Assembly (NCBI RefSeq): GCF_015221995.1
Contig: NZ_JADFFM010000001.1
Coordinates: 1,550,001 to 1,614,000 of the forward strand
DNA from: Mucilaginibacter boryungensis
Lineage (GTDB): Bacteria > Bacteroidota > Bacteroidia > Sphingobacteriales > Sphingobacteriaceae
Length of the DNA: 64,000 nucleotides
Direction of reading: 5' to 3'
The notes below the pieces were generated by a model. That model saw nothing but the letters and a program-made list of their open reading frames with translations. It made no database searches and was not told the DNA's origin. Below, one piece after another: positions 52,401 to 61,526 of the stretch. A program made the position numbers and the translations under genes. The first letter of the stretch is position 1, and the number at the start of each line of letters is the position of its first letter.

Positions 52401-54014
52401 GCGTATCGGGTCGATAGGCGGGTTAGTAACCTGGGCAAAAAACTGTTTGAAATAGCTTGACAGGTGCTGTGGCTTGTCAGAAAGGATAGCCAACGGCACA
52501 TCAGTACCCATTGAACCAATCGGTTCTTTACCATCGCAAGCCATTGGCTTAATAATGGTGTCAATATCCTCGCGCGAGTAGCCGAATACCTGCTGGTAAC
52601 GGAAAACTGCGTCAGGCGATAGGCTGGCGAAAGCCAAACGCGGCTCGGCCAGTTCGCCCAGGTTAATTTTATAATTCTCTAACCAGCGGCCATAAGGCTG
52701 TTGACTGGCTATTTGCTGCTTAATTTCTTCGTCGGCTATGATCTTACCTTGTACGGTATCAACCAACAGCATTTTGCCTGGCTGCAGGCGTCCCTTCTTA
52801 ATAATTGTCGATTCATCAATAGCCAGTACACCTGCTTCAGAAGCTGCAATTACACGGCCATCGCTTGTTACAGCATAACGCAATGGGCGCAGGCCATTAC
52901 GGTCTAACAATGCGCCCACCAGCTTACCATCGGTGAAGGTGATAGCGGCCGGGCCGTCCCATGGCTCCATTAAAGTAGCGTGGTATTCGTAGAATGCTTT
53001 TTTAACCGGGTCCATTTGCTCGTTGCCATCCCAGGCTTCAGGGATCAGCATCATCATTACGTGCGGTAACGAACGGCCGGTATGCAATAATATCTCAATA
53101 ATATTATCTAAGCAAGCCGAATCAGATTGTGCGCTATCGATAACCGGCAATAACATCTCCATTTCCTCGGCCGTGAAATAGGTTGATGCGTACGATTTTA
53201 AGCCTGAGTAAAACCAGTTAAGGTTACCAGTCAGGGTATTGATCTCGCCATTATGCGCAATTAAGCGGAATGGCTGTGCCAGTTTCCACGATGGAAATGT
53301 ATTGGTAGAAAAGCGCGAGTGTATCATGGCAAAGCCTGATGCCACGCGCGGGTCGCTCAGATCGGCAAAGTACTTACGCAATTGGTAGGTAGTTAGTTGC
53401 CCTTTATAAATGATGGTTTTGCACGATAACGAGGTGAAGTAAAAAGCCTCGGCAGCGTGTATAATAGTTTCGTTAACGGTTTTGGTTATATAACGGCGTA
53501 ATACATATAGCTTACGCTCAAAATCGTCGGTATTGGTAATATGGTGCGGCCTTAATATATAAATTTGTTCCACATCGGGCTCGGCCTGACGGGCTGTTTC
53601 GCCAATAACACTGTTATTTACCTGCAATTTGCGATAGCCCATAATATGCAGACCCAGCTTTTCGGCAGCAGCTGTAATTACTTTACGGCAAGCTTTTTTC
53701 AGGGTAGAATCTTTCGGGAAAAATATCATACCCACGCCATATTCGCCAGGTTCTGGCAGGCTTATCTCCAGGTTAGAACATTCTTCCAATAGAAATTCAT
53801 GCGGTAACTGAATCAGTATACCCGCGCCATCACCCGAATCCGGATCGCAGCCACAAGCGCCGCGGTGCTCCATGTTCTCTAAAATGGTAAGCGCGTCATT
53901 AACTATTTGATTGGACTTGTGCCCATTAATATTCGTAATAAATCCTGTTCCACAGGAGTCGTGTTCAAATTCTGGCCTGTACAGGCCCTGCTGGTTGCAA
54001 TCGGTCTGATCCAT
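49488..54014 (-). CDS. gltB: Glutamate synthase large subunit
   Basis: 1508 residues, full size. Cys21 in [11 protein letters not shown] is the glutaminase nucleophile after removal of a 20-residue propeptide. The central and FMN-binding domains include MGSDV-like GTDVPLA and the long [40 protein letters not shown], whose three Cys hold the 3Fe-4S cluster. The C-terminal alpha-domain is a right-handed helix with repeated GxxG ([46 protein letters not shown]). It makes two glutamates from glutamine and 2-oxoglutarate with GltD. It is the first gene of the operon; TATCTTCG-like sequence lies 40 bp upstream. Confidence 0.97.
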   Translation of the reverse strand: [1508 protein letters not shown]

Positions 54015-54330
54015 AAGTATTCACCGGATTATAAAAGTGCGTATATTACGAAGATATAAAAAATGTAAAAAAATCCTAATATTATTAACAACTTTTTAAT
54101 TATTCAAAATAAAATTAGCTAAATGGCAGTAGTATTTGATTTTTGCCTATCAAATTGGTATTATAATTAAGAATTTCACAATTTTTACTTGTGCGTTTAA
54201 TATGCAGGCATAATAAAATACAGACTAATTTGATAGACTTTATATAAACAGAGGGGTATAAATATGATTTATCTTAGAAAAAATCACCACCTAAAGATGA
54301 ATTTTGCCACAAATTCAGTAGTTATAATAG
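54015..54330. other. Divergent A+T-rich gap upstream of gltB
   Basis: No gene. TTTGAT and ATCAAA near 54137-54157 form a short inverted repeat, and a further AATTTGATA is at about 54229. These could be operator half sites for gltBD; nothing else is seen. Confidence 0.4.
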
Positions 54331-54452
54331 TGATTAACCACAAAGTATACAGAGCTTTCACAAGTGCGCAAGGGCTTATCCCAATATCTATTTCAACAGA
54401 TCTCGGTGGGCTTCATGATTCCCTCTATGCGCCTTCTGTGGTTAAATCATCG
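54331..54452. repeat. Palindromic repeat R5 (TGATTAACCACAAAG...CTTCTGTGGTTAAATCA)
   Basis: The two ends are complementary with one insertion and one mismatch. A 63-codon frame covers it but shows no protein-like sequence. Confidence 0.7.
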
Positions 54453-54459
54453 TAAACTC

Positions 54460-54467
54460 TATCTTTG
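54460..54467 (+). promoter_or_regulatory. -7 element for the gmhB gene
   Basis: TATCTTTG matches TAnnTTTG, 17 bp before the ATG at 54485. Confidence 0.45.
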
Positions 54468-54484
54468 CAAAAAATTTGATAACA

Positions 54485-54976
54485 ATGCCAGGCAAAAACA
54501 AAGCAGTTTTTTTAGACAGGGATGGGGTACTTAACCAGGAAATGGGTGATTACGTTTGCAAAGTTGAGGATTTTCATATTCTTGATAACTTTGATGCTTT
54601 GAAGGAGTTGCAGGATAGGGGGTACTTGTTATTAGTAGCCACTAATCAGGGCGGTTTAGCCAAAGGCTGGTATAGCGAGGATGAGTTAGGAAAGATGCAT
54701 GCCTTGTTAAAAGGCACCTATCAGCAACACGGGGTTGAGCTAACCGATTTTTTCTATTGTCCACATCATCCCCAATTTACCGGTGACTGCCAATGCCGTA
54801 AACCAAAGCCCGGTTTGTTATTACAAGGTATTGAGAAATATGACATAGACCCGGCCAGATCTTACTTTATTGGCGACCGTGAACGGGATGTAATTGCCGG
54901 TACTGCCGCGGGTGTAACAGGTATTTTAATAGATAGCGATCAGCCGATTAGTACAGTGCTTAATTTAATAGCATAA
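54485..54976 (+). CDS. gmhB: D-glycero-beta-D-manno-heptose-1,7-bisphosphate 7-phosphatase
   Basis: 163 residues from ATG 54485. HAD-IIIA phosphatase with the nucleophile and acid pair in FLDRDGVLNQ (Asp11 and Asp13), TNQGG, the zinc-binding loop CPHHPQFTGDCQCRKPKPG (Cys and His ligands) and GDRERDVIAG. It removes the 7-phosphate during ADP-heptose synthesis for lipopolysaccharide core. Related histidinol phosphatases share the fold, but the zinc loop and standalone length favour GmhB. Confidence 0.88.
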   Translation: MPGKNKAVFLDRDGVLNQEMGDYVCKVEDFHILDNFDALKELQDRGYLLLVATNQGGLAKGWYSEDELGKMHALLKGTYQQHGVELTDFFYCPHHPQFTGDCQCRKPKPGLLLQGIEKYDIDPARSYFIGDRERDVIAGTAAGVTGILIDSDQPISTVLNLIA

Positions 54977-54979
54977 GCA

Positions 54980-55008
54980 AGGCCCCCCTAACCCCCTAAA
55001 GGGGGAAT
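54980..55008. repeat. Fragment of palindromic repeat R4
   Basis: AGGCCCCCCTAACCCCCTAA continues AGGGGGAA; related to the his-operon copies at 43003 and 46699. Confidence 0.55.
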
Positions 55009-55025
55009 GATTATTGCATTAACCA

Positions 55026-56579
55026 ATGGAAAAAATGAGTGAGGGAACTAAACGTACCACAACTAAAAGCAAATCTCCTTTTAAGAGGCTGGTGGGCAAC
55101 ATTGATTGCCTGATAGTTGCCCTTATGGGGTTTTATATTATCCATTTGTTTGCAAGGTATAGCGGCATAGGTGTATCGCCCGACTCAATTATGTATGCCA
55201 GCACGGCGCAGAATATACACGACCATTTTTCGCTTATTACCTTTAATAATACGCCATTAGTGTTTTTCCCGGTTTTTTATCCATTCTTTTTAAGTATCTG
55301 TATTTTTTTATCCGGTGGGATGGACCCCGTTAGTGCCGGACCGGTTATTAATGGGATATTGTTTGGTATAACGATATTTCTTACAGGATGGATAACCACA
55401 AAGTTCAAAGCGCCATCTATAATATATAAATGGTTAATACTAATAGCAGTTGTGTTAAGCCCGGCTTTGCTGGAGATATACATGTACCTATGGTCTGAGA
55501 CTTTATTTATCCTGGTGATACTGATCTTTATTATCGCGTACCATAATTATTTGCAATCGCACAGTATAAAGGCTTTAATTATAGTAGCGTTGGTTGCCGC
55601 TATTTGCTGCATTACCAGGTATGCAGGGATAACAGTTGTTGCTACAGGGGGTTTATTGATATTGATTGATGGACGGCTTACCTGGAAGAGGAAGGTTTCA
55701 CATTTACTTGTCTTCGGCGCTATTGGTATTTCCCTGCTTGGCGCGAACCTAATTTTGAACGCCTACGCTACCGGGTTAAGTACAGGCACCAGGGAACCAT
55801 CTATAACCCCGTTTAGTGAGAACCTGTATTATTTTGGTACAGTAATATTAGATTGGGCTGGTTTGCCTGCAAGCTTCGACCCTATAGCGGTAGCCTTTGC
55901 TATAATCGTTATTGTTGGGCTATCTACCTTGCTGATTGTGCGTACAGCGCAGCATCATTTAAATAGTTACGAGAATATCATTATTTGTTTTACGCTGGTT
56001 TACGGTTTGTTTATATTGATCATCGCTTCCATATCGCGGTTTGAGCGGATGAACAGCCGGTTATTATCGCCAATGTTTATCCCCTTGCTGCTATCATTCA
56101 CCTGCTGGATCCCCGACCTGATCAAATACCTTAAGTTTCGCAAAAAATGGTTGCTGGCTACCCCTTTTGTAGTTGCTATGCTTGCGTTTGAAGTTACCAT
56201 TGCTAAAGTAGATTACCAGAAGTATGACGACTTTAAAGATTACGGCATCCCGGGATATACGGATGATGACTGGAATAAATCCAGCTTTGTTACGTTCCTG
56301 AAAACACACCAGCATATATTTAAGCCCGGTTATCCAATTTATACCGATGCCGATGAGGCGGTTTATATGTTTGCCCATATGCATTCCACACTATTGCCGC
56401 ACAAATTTTTTGCCGGGGATGTGGCTAAAGTATATGCGCAAAAACGCTTTTATCTGATAGATTTTAAAAAGCTGGAAAGTTCTGAATTAATTGGCCTGAA
56501 AGATATCCAGGCGCATAAAACACTAACCAAACTTTGTGATTTTGAGGATGGCGCTATTTACATCTGCGAGAAGAAATAG
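55026..56579 (+). CDS. Multi-pass membrane protein, GT-C-like, unknown acceptor
   Basis: 517 residues with about ten hydrophobic segments. The first extracytoplasmic loop holds GVSPDSIMYASTAQNIHDH, where the acidic residue is at the position expected for the catalytic Asp of lipid-phosphosugar-dependent (GT-C) glycosyltransferases. The C-terminal ~120 residues (from VDYQKYDDFKDYGIP) are soluble and face the periplasm. No closer family was recognised. It follows gmhB after a repeat; whether it acts on lipopolysaccharide is unknown. Confidence 0.6.
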   Translation: MEKMSEGTKRTTTKSKSPFKRLVGNIDCLIVALMGFYIIHLFARYSGIGVSPDSIMYASTAQNIHDHFSLITFNNTPLVFFPVFYPFFLSICIFLSGGMDPVSAGPVINGILFGITIFLTGWITTKFKAPSIIYKWLILIAVVLSPALLEIYMYLWSETLFILVILIFIIAYHNYLQSHSIKALIIVALVAAICCITRYAGITVVATGGLLILIDGRLTWKRKVSHLLVFGAIGISLLGANLILNAYATGLSTGTREPSITPFSENLYYFGTVILDWAGLPASFDPIAVAFAIIVIVGLSTLLIVRTAQHHLNSYENIIICFTLVYGLFILIIASISRFERMNSRLLSPMFIPLLLSFTCWIPDLIKYLKFRKKWLLATPFVVAMLAFEVTIAKVDYQKYDDFKDYGIPGYTDDDWNKSSFVTFLKTHQHIFKPGYPIYTDADEAVYMFAHMHSTLLPHKFFAGDVAKVYAQKRFYLIDFKKLESSELIGLKDIQAHKTLTKLCDFEDGAIYICEKK

Positions 56580-56606
56580 CGACTGATATTATATATTAAG
56601 AATTGT

Positions 56607-56708
56607 GTCATTTCGAACGAACTGAAGAGGATGAGTGCTGGGGTGAGGAGAAATCTTCTACATAAAGCCGGCTGCATGTAGAAGATTTCTCCCGATGGTC
56701 GAAATGAC
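56607..56708. repeat. Palindromic repeat R2, second full copy
   Basis: GTCATTTCGAACGAACTGAA and TCTCCCGATGGTCGAAATGAC-like right arm match 12637-12744; inner arms AAATCTTCTACAT and ATGTAGAAGATTT pair. Confidence 0.8.
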
Positions 56709-56728
56709 ATTATTTTTAGGGTTTGTAC

Positions 56729-57391
56729 TTACTTATCCGACGGGTTCTTTTTACCTGCTACCAGCTTCTCTACCATTTTAGACAGTCGCTCGGTTTTTGT
56801 TTTTTCTTGTTTTGCGGTAAGTATCCATAGCACATACTCTTTGCGGTTTGAATAGGACAGGGCCTGGTAGGCATTCATGGCCGCCGGTGTTTGTTGGAAT
56901 GCTGCGGCTATTTCAGGCGGTAGGGTAATTTGTTTGTTAGCTACGTCGATATATTGAGAGTAATCGTTTTTGGATATCTCCTCGTTACGGGTATCCGATT
57001 TTTTAGAGAATGCAACAGGGCGAAAGCGCAGGGCTGTCCAGGTTTCGTTTACGGCAGCAGCAGCCACGCCGGTTAAGCCATATTTGCCCAGTTCGTCCCA
57101 GCTACTCATCATTTCCAGGTCAGTAGATATTTTCGAATTTTTCTTGGGGTAAATTACCCAAAAAGTGGCATCTCCTTTTAAAACAGGGGTAACTACTTTC
57201 AGGCTTTCGTTTAGTTCAGCACTGTTATGAACAAATAACTGCACGCCGGTAAAATCGCCGCCATCAATAGCGAAAGATGTAGTTACTCCGTCAGGGAGCG
57301 GCTCCAATAATTCTAAATAATTAGCAGGGGCGTTGTACAATAACCAGCGACTGCCGGGTTTCATTTGCAGTTTTTTGGCAAGGGCGTTCAT
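56729..57391 (-). CDS. YdeI/OmpD-associated family protein
   Basis: 220 residues. The C-terminal OmdA-type tail (LPPEIAAAFQQTPAAMNAYQALSYSNRKEYVLWILTAKQEKTKTERLSKMVEKL) is distinctive. The N-terminal part (GSRWLLYNAPANYLELLEPLPDG...FWVIYPKKNSKI) resembles a DUF3052-like domain. The family has no defined biochemical role. The gene is last in the operon galK-SpoU-YdeI, seven bases after the methyltransferase stop. Confidence 0.82.
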   Translation of the reverse strand: MNALAKKLQMKPGSRWLLYNAPANYLELLEPLPDGVTTSFAIDGGDFTGVQLFVHNSAELNESLKVVTPVLKGDATFWVIYPKKNSKISTDLEMMSSWDELGKYGLTGVAAAAVNETWTALRFRPVAFSKKSDTRNEEISKNDYSQYIDVANKQITLPPEIAAAFQQTPAAMNAYQALSYSNRKEYVLWILTAKQEKTKTERLSKMVEKLVAGKKNPSDK

Positions 57392-57398
57392 GCTGAAT

Positions 57399-57944
57399 CT
57401 ATTTTAGATTCAATTTTACATAAAAATCCCATAAAACAATACCTGCCGATACCACAATATTAAAAGAATGCTTGGTGCCGAATTGGGGTATTTCTATACA
57501 GGTATCGGCTATTGCCATTACGTCATCGCCCACGCCGTTAACTTCATTGCCAAATATCAGCGCATATTTTTTTGTCGCATCTGGGGAAAAAGTATCCAGC
57601 ATGGTGCTGTTCTCGGCCTGTTCAATAGCGATGATCTGATATCCCTCGGCGCGCAGCTTTTCAACAGCTTGTATCGTATCGGTAAAGTAAGTCCAGTCTA
57701 CCGATTGTGTGGCGCCCAGGGCTGTTTTTTCAATTTCCCGGTGTGGTGGCTGACCGGTTATCCCGCACAAACAAATTTGGCCGACAGCAAAACCATCAGA
57801 GGTGCGAAAGATAGAACCTACGTTATGCATACTGCGCACGTTATCCATCACCACAGCGACCGGCAGTTTTTGCGCCGCTTTAAATTCGGGGATAGTAGCG
57901 CGATTAAGTTCGTCTAATTTCAGTTTACGCATGCGCGGGAACAT
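57399..57944 (-). CDS. SpoU/TrmH family RNA methyltransferase
   Basis: 181 residues, a SPOUT enzyme without the extra N-terminal domain. VVMDNVRSMHNVGSIFRTSDGF near residue 31 is motif 1, LIFGNEVNGVGDDVM motif 2 and IPQFGTKHSFNIVVSAGIVLWDF motif 3, forming the knotted AdoMet site. It should 2'-O-methylate a ribose in tRNA or rRNA; the exact site is unknown. Its start codon overlaps the end of galK by 20 bp. Confidence 0.92.
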   Translation of the reverse strand: MFPRMRKLKLDELNRATIPEFKAAQKLPVAVVMDNVRSMHNVGSIFRTSDGFAVGQICLCGITGQPPHREIEKTALGATQSVDWTYFTDTIQAVEKLRAEGYQIIAIEQAENSTMLDTFSPDATKKYALIFGNEVNGVGDDVMAIADTCIEIPQFGTKHSFNIVVSAGIVLWDFYVKLNLK

Positions 57945-59106
57945 CCTTTAAAACTCCCACGCCATCGCCAATTAACGAACTGTAAACTGATGGCGCATAA
58001 CCTATCTTATCCAAATAGTACGCCGATAGTTCCTTACTGAATTGTTCAAACGCGGCGCCTTTTACCAACGCAATTGCGCAGCCGCCAAAGCCCGCACCCG
58101 TCATACGCGCGCCTGCTACGTTTTTATTGGTTTTACTGTATTCAACCACTGCGTCTAATTCTTTACCGCTCACTTCGTAAAGTTTACGCAACGAATCGTG
58201 CGAGGCGTACATCAGTCGGCCAAATTCGGCTAGGTTATTTTGCGACAGGGCAGCTGCAGCCAATTTCACCCGGTCGTTCTCTTCAACCACGTGCTGTGCA
58301 CGCTTTAATACAATAGGGTTGGTAATTAAATGCTTGTACTGGTTAAAGGTAGGGGTATCAATATCGCAAAGGTTTTTAATGTCCAGTTGCTGCTGTAAAG
58401 CTTTAAGCGCGTCACCGCACTCCTGTACCCGTTCGTTATATTTAGATTCAGCCAGTCGGCGCAGTTTGTTGGTATTAATAATGGCCAGTACATAATCGCC
58501 CAGGTTACTGTCTACGGCTTTATAATCCAGCGTTTCGCAGTTCAGCATCAGCGCTTTGTTCTCTTCGCCAAAGGTTACCGCAAATTGGTCCATAATACCG
58601 CTGGCCAGGCCAATAAAATTATTTTCAACCGATTTGGAAAGCTTCACCATATCAAGCTTAGTGTATCCGGTATTGAAAAGTTGGTTTAAAGAAAAGCAGG
58701 TAACAACTTCAATGGAAGCTGAAGAAGACAAGCCCGAACCAATAGGGATATTACCGTAATAAAGCATATCTAAGCCGCCCAATTGATGGCCATCTTTTAA
58801 AAAATGATGAATGACGCCTATAGGATAATTATGCCAGCCAGTACCTTCTTTTTCATAGCTTTTTTTAAGCGGAATAGTGTACTCGTCTTCAAAATTTAAG
58901 CTTTTGAAGCGAAATACACCATCATTATTGGGAGATACCAACAGATAAGTGCCAAAGGTGATAGCGCATGGCATTACCAGGCCGCCGTTGTAATCGATAT
59001 GTTCACCTATCAGGTTAACCCGTCCGGGCGAAAAAAATGCATTATCTGCAGGTTTATTATACTGTTTTTGGAAGGCTGCGTGCAGCTTCTCACTAATATT
59101 TAGCAT
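57925..59106 (-). CDS. galK: Galactokinase
   Basis: 393 residues from ATG 59106 (the frame extends 13 codons upstream without family match). GRVNLIGEHIDYNGG (28-42) is the sugar-binding signature, GSGLSSSASIEV the ATP-binding GHMP motif (about 127-138), and ARMTGAGFGGCAIAL the third motif near residue 340. It phosphorylates galactose at C1. No galactose mutarotase or uridylyltransferase is adjacent, so it may be the standalone salvage enzyme. Confidence 0.95.
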   Translation of the reverse strand: MLNISEKLHAAFQKQYNKPADNAFFSPGRVNLIGEHIDYNGGLVMPCAITFGTYLLVSPNNDGVFRFKSLNFEDEYTIPLKKSYEKEGTGWHNYPIGVIHHFLKDGHQLGGLDMLYYGNIPIGSGLSSSASIEVVTCFSLNQLFNTGYTKLDMVKLSKSVENNFIGLASGIMDQFAVTFGEENKALMLNCETLDYKAVDSNLGDYVLAIINTNKLRRLAESKYNERVQECGDALKALQQQLDIKNLCDIDTPTFNQYKHLITNPIVLKRAQHVVEENDRVKLAAAALSQNNLAEFGRLMYASHDSLRKLYEVSGKELDAVVEYSKTNKNVAGARMTGAGFGGCAIALVKGAAFEQFSKELSAYYLDKIGYAPSVYSSLIGDGVGVLKDVPAHA

Positions 59107-59224
59107 TGTACTTGGTGTAAAAAACAAATATTGTAAAAAATACACTTATTCGGTATTTTTTATTTGAAAATAAAACGAATTATTGTTTACACTTGTTTAA
59201 TAATTAGATTAAATACAACAAATT

Positions 59225-59515
59225 ATGAACCAGTACCTGATTACAGCCTACGATTTTACCGATGCCGAAGCACTTAACCGTCGCATGGCTGTGCGGCCGC
59301 ACCATTTAGACGCGGCAAGGGAATTAAAATTCCAGGATCATTTTATTTTAGGCGGCGCTATACTGAATGATGAAGGCCACATGATCGGCTCGACCATGAT
59401 TATGCAATTTGAGAATGAAGAGCAACTGGAAGCCTGGAAACAAAACGAGCCCTATATTACACAAGGCGTATGGGAAACCGTGGATGTAAAACCGTTTAAG
59501 GTAGCGGTAGTATAA
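59225..59515 (+). CDS. YciI-like protein
   Basis: 96 residues. The small alpha/beta ferredoxin-like fold of YciI is matched by YDFTDAEALNRRMAVRPHHLDAAREL with its His and Asp pair, GGAILNDEGHMIGSTMIMQFENEEQLEAW and a C-terminal VWETVDVKPFKVA. The family is linked to muconolactone-isomerase-like or unknown activities. A terminator follows. Confidence 0.88.
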   Translation: MNQYLITAYDFTDAEALNRRMAVRPHHLDAARELKFQDHFILGGAILNDEGHMIGSTMIMQFENEEQLEAWKQNEPYITQGVWETVDVKPFKVAVV

Positions 59516-59560
59516 GGCCGAAAGGATTTCGAATTTCGAAAGTTCGATTTCGGAATGATA

Positions 59561-59595
59561 AAAAAAGCCCGATGCGATTTCGCATCGGGCTTTTT
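59561..59595 (+). terminator. Terminator after the YciI-like gene
   Basis: A perfect AAAGCCCGATGCG / CGCATCGGGCTTT stem with loop ATTT is followed by TTTTTCG and preceded by A6, so it may also end minus-strand transcripts. Confidence 0.9.
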
Positions 59596-59645
59596 CGTTT
59601 CTGTCGTCATCCTTCGCTGCTGCTCAGAATGATGTGATGTGAATG

Positions 59646-60377
59646 TTACTTCTTAGTGATATCGCCGGTTAGCAGATCAACAATGTATGCAGCGCCGTTT
59701 AATGTAACAGTAGCTTTACCGTCGCCACTAAAGGTAGCTGTACCTGTAAAGTTAATAGCTGCTTTTTTGCTGGTGGTTCCGGTTACTGTAACAGTGGCTG
59801 TACCGCCGGTAACAAGCTTGGTTGTTTTGCTAATCGTCAAATTAGTAATTACCAGGGTAACCGTGGTAGTGCCAGTATTTTTACTTTCAACTTTTGATGT
59901 AAAGGTGCCTGTGCGTTTGTACTCACCATTAATAACATACGCTGTTGCATTTTGTGTAAGCCCTGCAACCCTAAAGGTAGCTGTACCATCGTTGGTTGCA
60001 GTTAAGCGCGGGCCGTCAAATGTACCTTTATCAGTTGCCGTACCAGTTATGTTATCAGGCTGGTTATTGGCATTACAATTCATGGTGTAGGTATAGCTGA
60101 AAACATTGCTATAGGTTGGTGTCGTACCCGTTGCACTTTGATGCGTGTAACTATAACTTCTTGAAGCCCCGCAAGCAAGGCCGGTATCAAAAATAGTTTG
60201 TGCATTTAGGGTAATATCTCCCGTAGCAACAACTAAGCCGCCTGAATTTGTTGATAACGAAGTTGCTACTATGTTAGCAGCTTCGGTGGCGGTTACATCC
60301 ACGCTGGTGTCATTTGATTTTTGGCAGGCCCCTAAAGCAAGCAAAAACAAAAAAACAGGGGTTTTGAATTTTTTCAT
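59646..60377 (-). CDS. Hypothetical lipoprotein, paralogue A
   Basis: 243 residues. A lipoprotein signal (lipobox LGAC, Cys18) precedes a beta-rich, Thr-rich body. It shares with the neighbour at 60526-61260 the order TEAAnIVAT near the start, CG, then Y-T-x-NC-x-N-Q-x-DN-x-T, a G-x-FD turn, and a final hydrophobic strand ending in VDLLTGDITKK. The two therefore arose by tandem duplication. The family is not recognised; repeated Thr/Gly-rich strands suggest a surface-exposed beta-sandwich. Confidence 0.75.
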   Translation of the reverse strand: MKKFKTPVFLFLLALGACQKSNDTSVDVTATEAANIVATSLSTNSGGLVVATGDITLNAQTIFDTGLACGASRSYSYTHQSATGTTPTYSNVFSYTYTMNCNANNQPDNITGTATDKGTFDGPRLTATNDGTATFRVAGLTQNATAYVINGEYKRTGTFTSKVESKNTGTTTVTLVITNLTISKTTKLVTGGTATVTVTGTTSKKAAINFTGTATFSGDGKATVTLNGAAYIVDLLTGDITKK

Positions 60378-60525
60378 GAGTTAACGGTTTATAATGTTTA
60401 AAATTAGTAATATAAAAGTAGGTATTAATTTAATTATTAAAAATATTAATAAATGGAGTGATGATTAAATTATATCAATAACCGTTATTAATTCAGATGT
60501 GTTTTTATCATTATCATAAATATTA

Positions 60526-61260
60526 TTAAACCGACGATATTTCTGCTGTAACAAGGTTTATAGTATAATTAGCGCCTTCCAGTATTAAAGTAGCCGTATT
60601 AGTATTACTAAAAACCAGCGTGCCGCTATAAGTAAATGTGTTTTTGTTTTTAACCGTTCCCGATACAGTAACATTTGCTGTGCCGCTTACAATACTGCGC
60701 GATGATTTATTTACCAACAGTGCGCTAATATCTATATATACGGTATTGTTACCCGAAAGCTGCGTTTCATCAATAGTTTGAAAAGTACCGGCTAATTGAT
60801 AATTGCCTGTAAGTGTATAGTTTATAATGCTTCCAGATAAAGGTGATATGTTTATTGCAGAGACAACTTTATTAATTGAAGTGAGGTTATTGGCATCAAA
60901 ACTGCCATTGGAAATAATATTACTGGTTAAATTATCCTGTATATTATTATTGCAGTTTACCGTATAATAATAGCCCAGCGCATAATTGTAATTTATGGTA
61001 GATGTAGCAGTTTCCTGGCGGGCTAATGCAAACGAATCTATAACACCACAGCCCTTGCCGTTGTTGGTTACACCTTTGGCATACACTATCACATCATTTT
61101 TCAGATTAATAAAACCATTTGCATTTACAGCAAGTGCGGTAGCAACCATAGTGGCTGCCTCGGTGTTAGTGATATTTGTAGTTTTGACAACTTTCTCTTT
61201 TTTGCAGCCGAAACAAAAAATAGCAAATACGATACATAGGAAGGGTAAGGTATGTTTCAT
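60526..61260 (-). CDS. Hypothetical lipoprotein, paralogue B
   Basis: 244 residues with lipobox CFGC and acceptor Cys19. It has the same layout as paralogue A (TEAATMVATALAVN, GKGCG, YTVNCNNNIQDNLTS, GSFDANNL, INLVTAEISS) but is Asn- and Ser-rich where A is Thr-rich, with modest overall identity. It lies upstream of A in the same orientation, separated by 148 bp. Function is unknown. Confidence 0.75.
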   Translation of the reverse strand: MKHTLPFLCIVFAIFCFGCKKEKVVKTTNITNTEAATMVATALAVNANGFINLKNDVIVYAKGVTNNGKGCGVIDSFALARQETATSTINYNYALGYYYTVNCNNNIQDNLTSNIISNGSFDANNLTSINKVVSAINISPLSGSIINYTLTGNYQLAGTFQTIDETQLSGNNTVYIDISALLVNKSSRSIVSGTANVTVSGTVKNKNTFTYSGTLVFSNTNTATLILEGANYTINLVTAEISSV

Positions 61261-61526
61261 AGTGATTGGTTGATGTATCGTTATGATTAATAAAAATTAA
61301 AATGGTTTAATTATTTATTAATATTTATACGATAAACAAATCATTTTGTTTGAAATAGAAGGGAATATCTTGAGCTGGGATAATTCTATGTATCGGCGAG
61401 ACTTACGACCCGTGTATCAGTTTCTTAATAAACTACTTAACGTAAGTAATTTTCAGCAAGTTCAATTTATAATTTATATGGAAGATTGATTATATTTATC
61501 AATTATTAACTAATTAACTGATTGAA

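Noticed and set aside
49528..53792. Many open frames on the plus strand opposite gltB and gltD
   Set aside because: They follow the codon pattern of gltB/gltD in the antisense frame and match no family.
54264..54455. 63-codon open frame upstream of gmhB
   Set aside because: It is almost entirely within palindromic repeat R5 and has no protein-like pattern or start context.
61261..61526. Small gene between the lipoproteins and the YwqK-like gene
   Set aside because: No frame with a start and protein-like composition was found; it appears to be the divergent promoter region.
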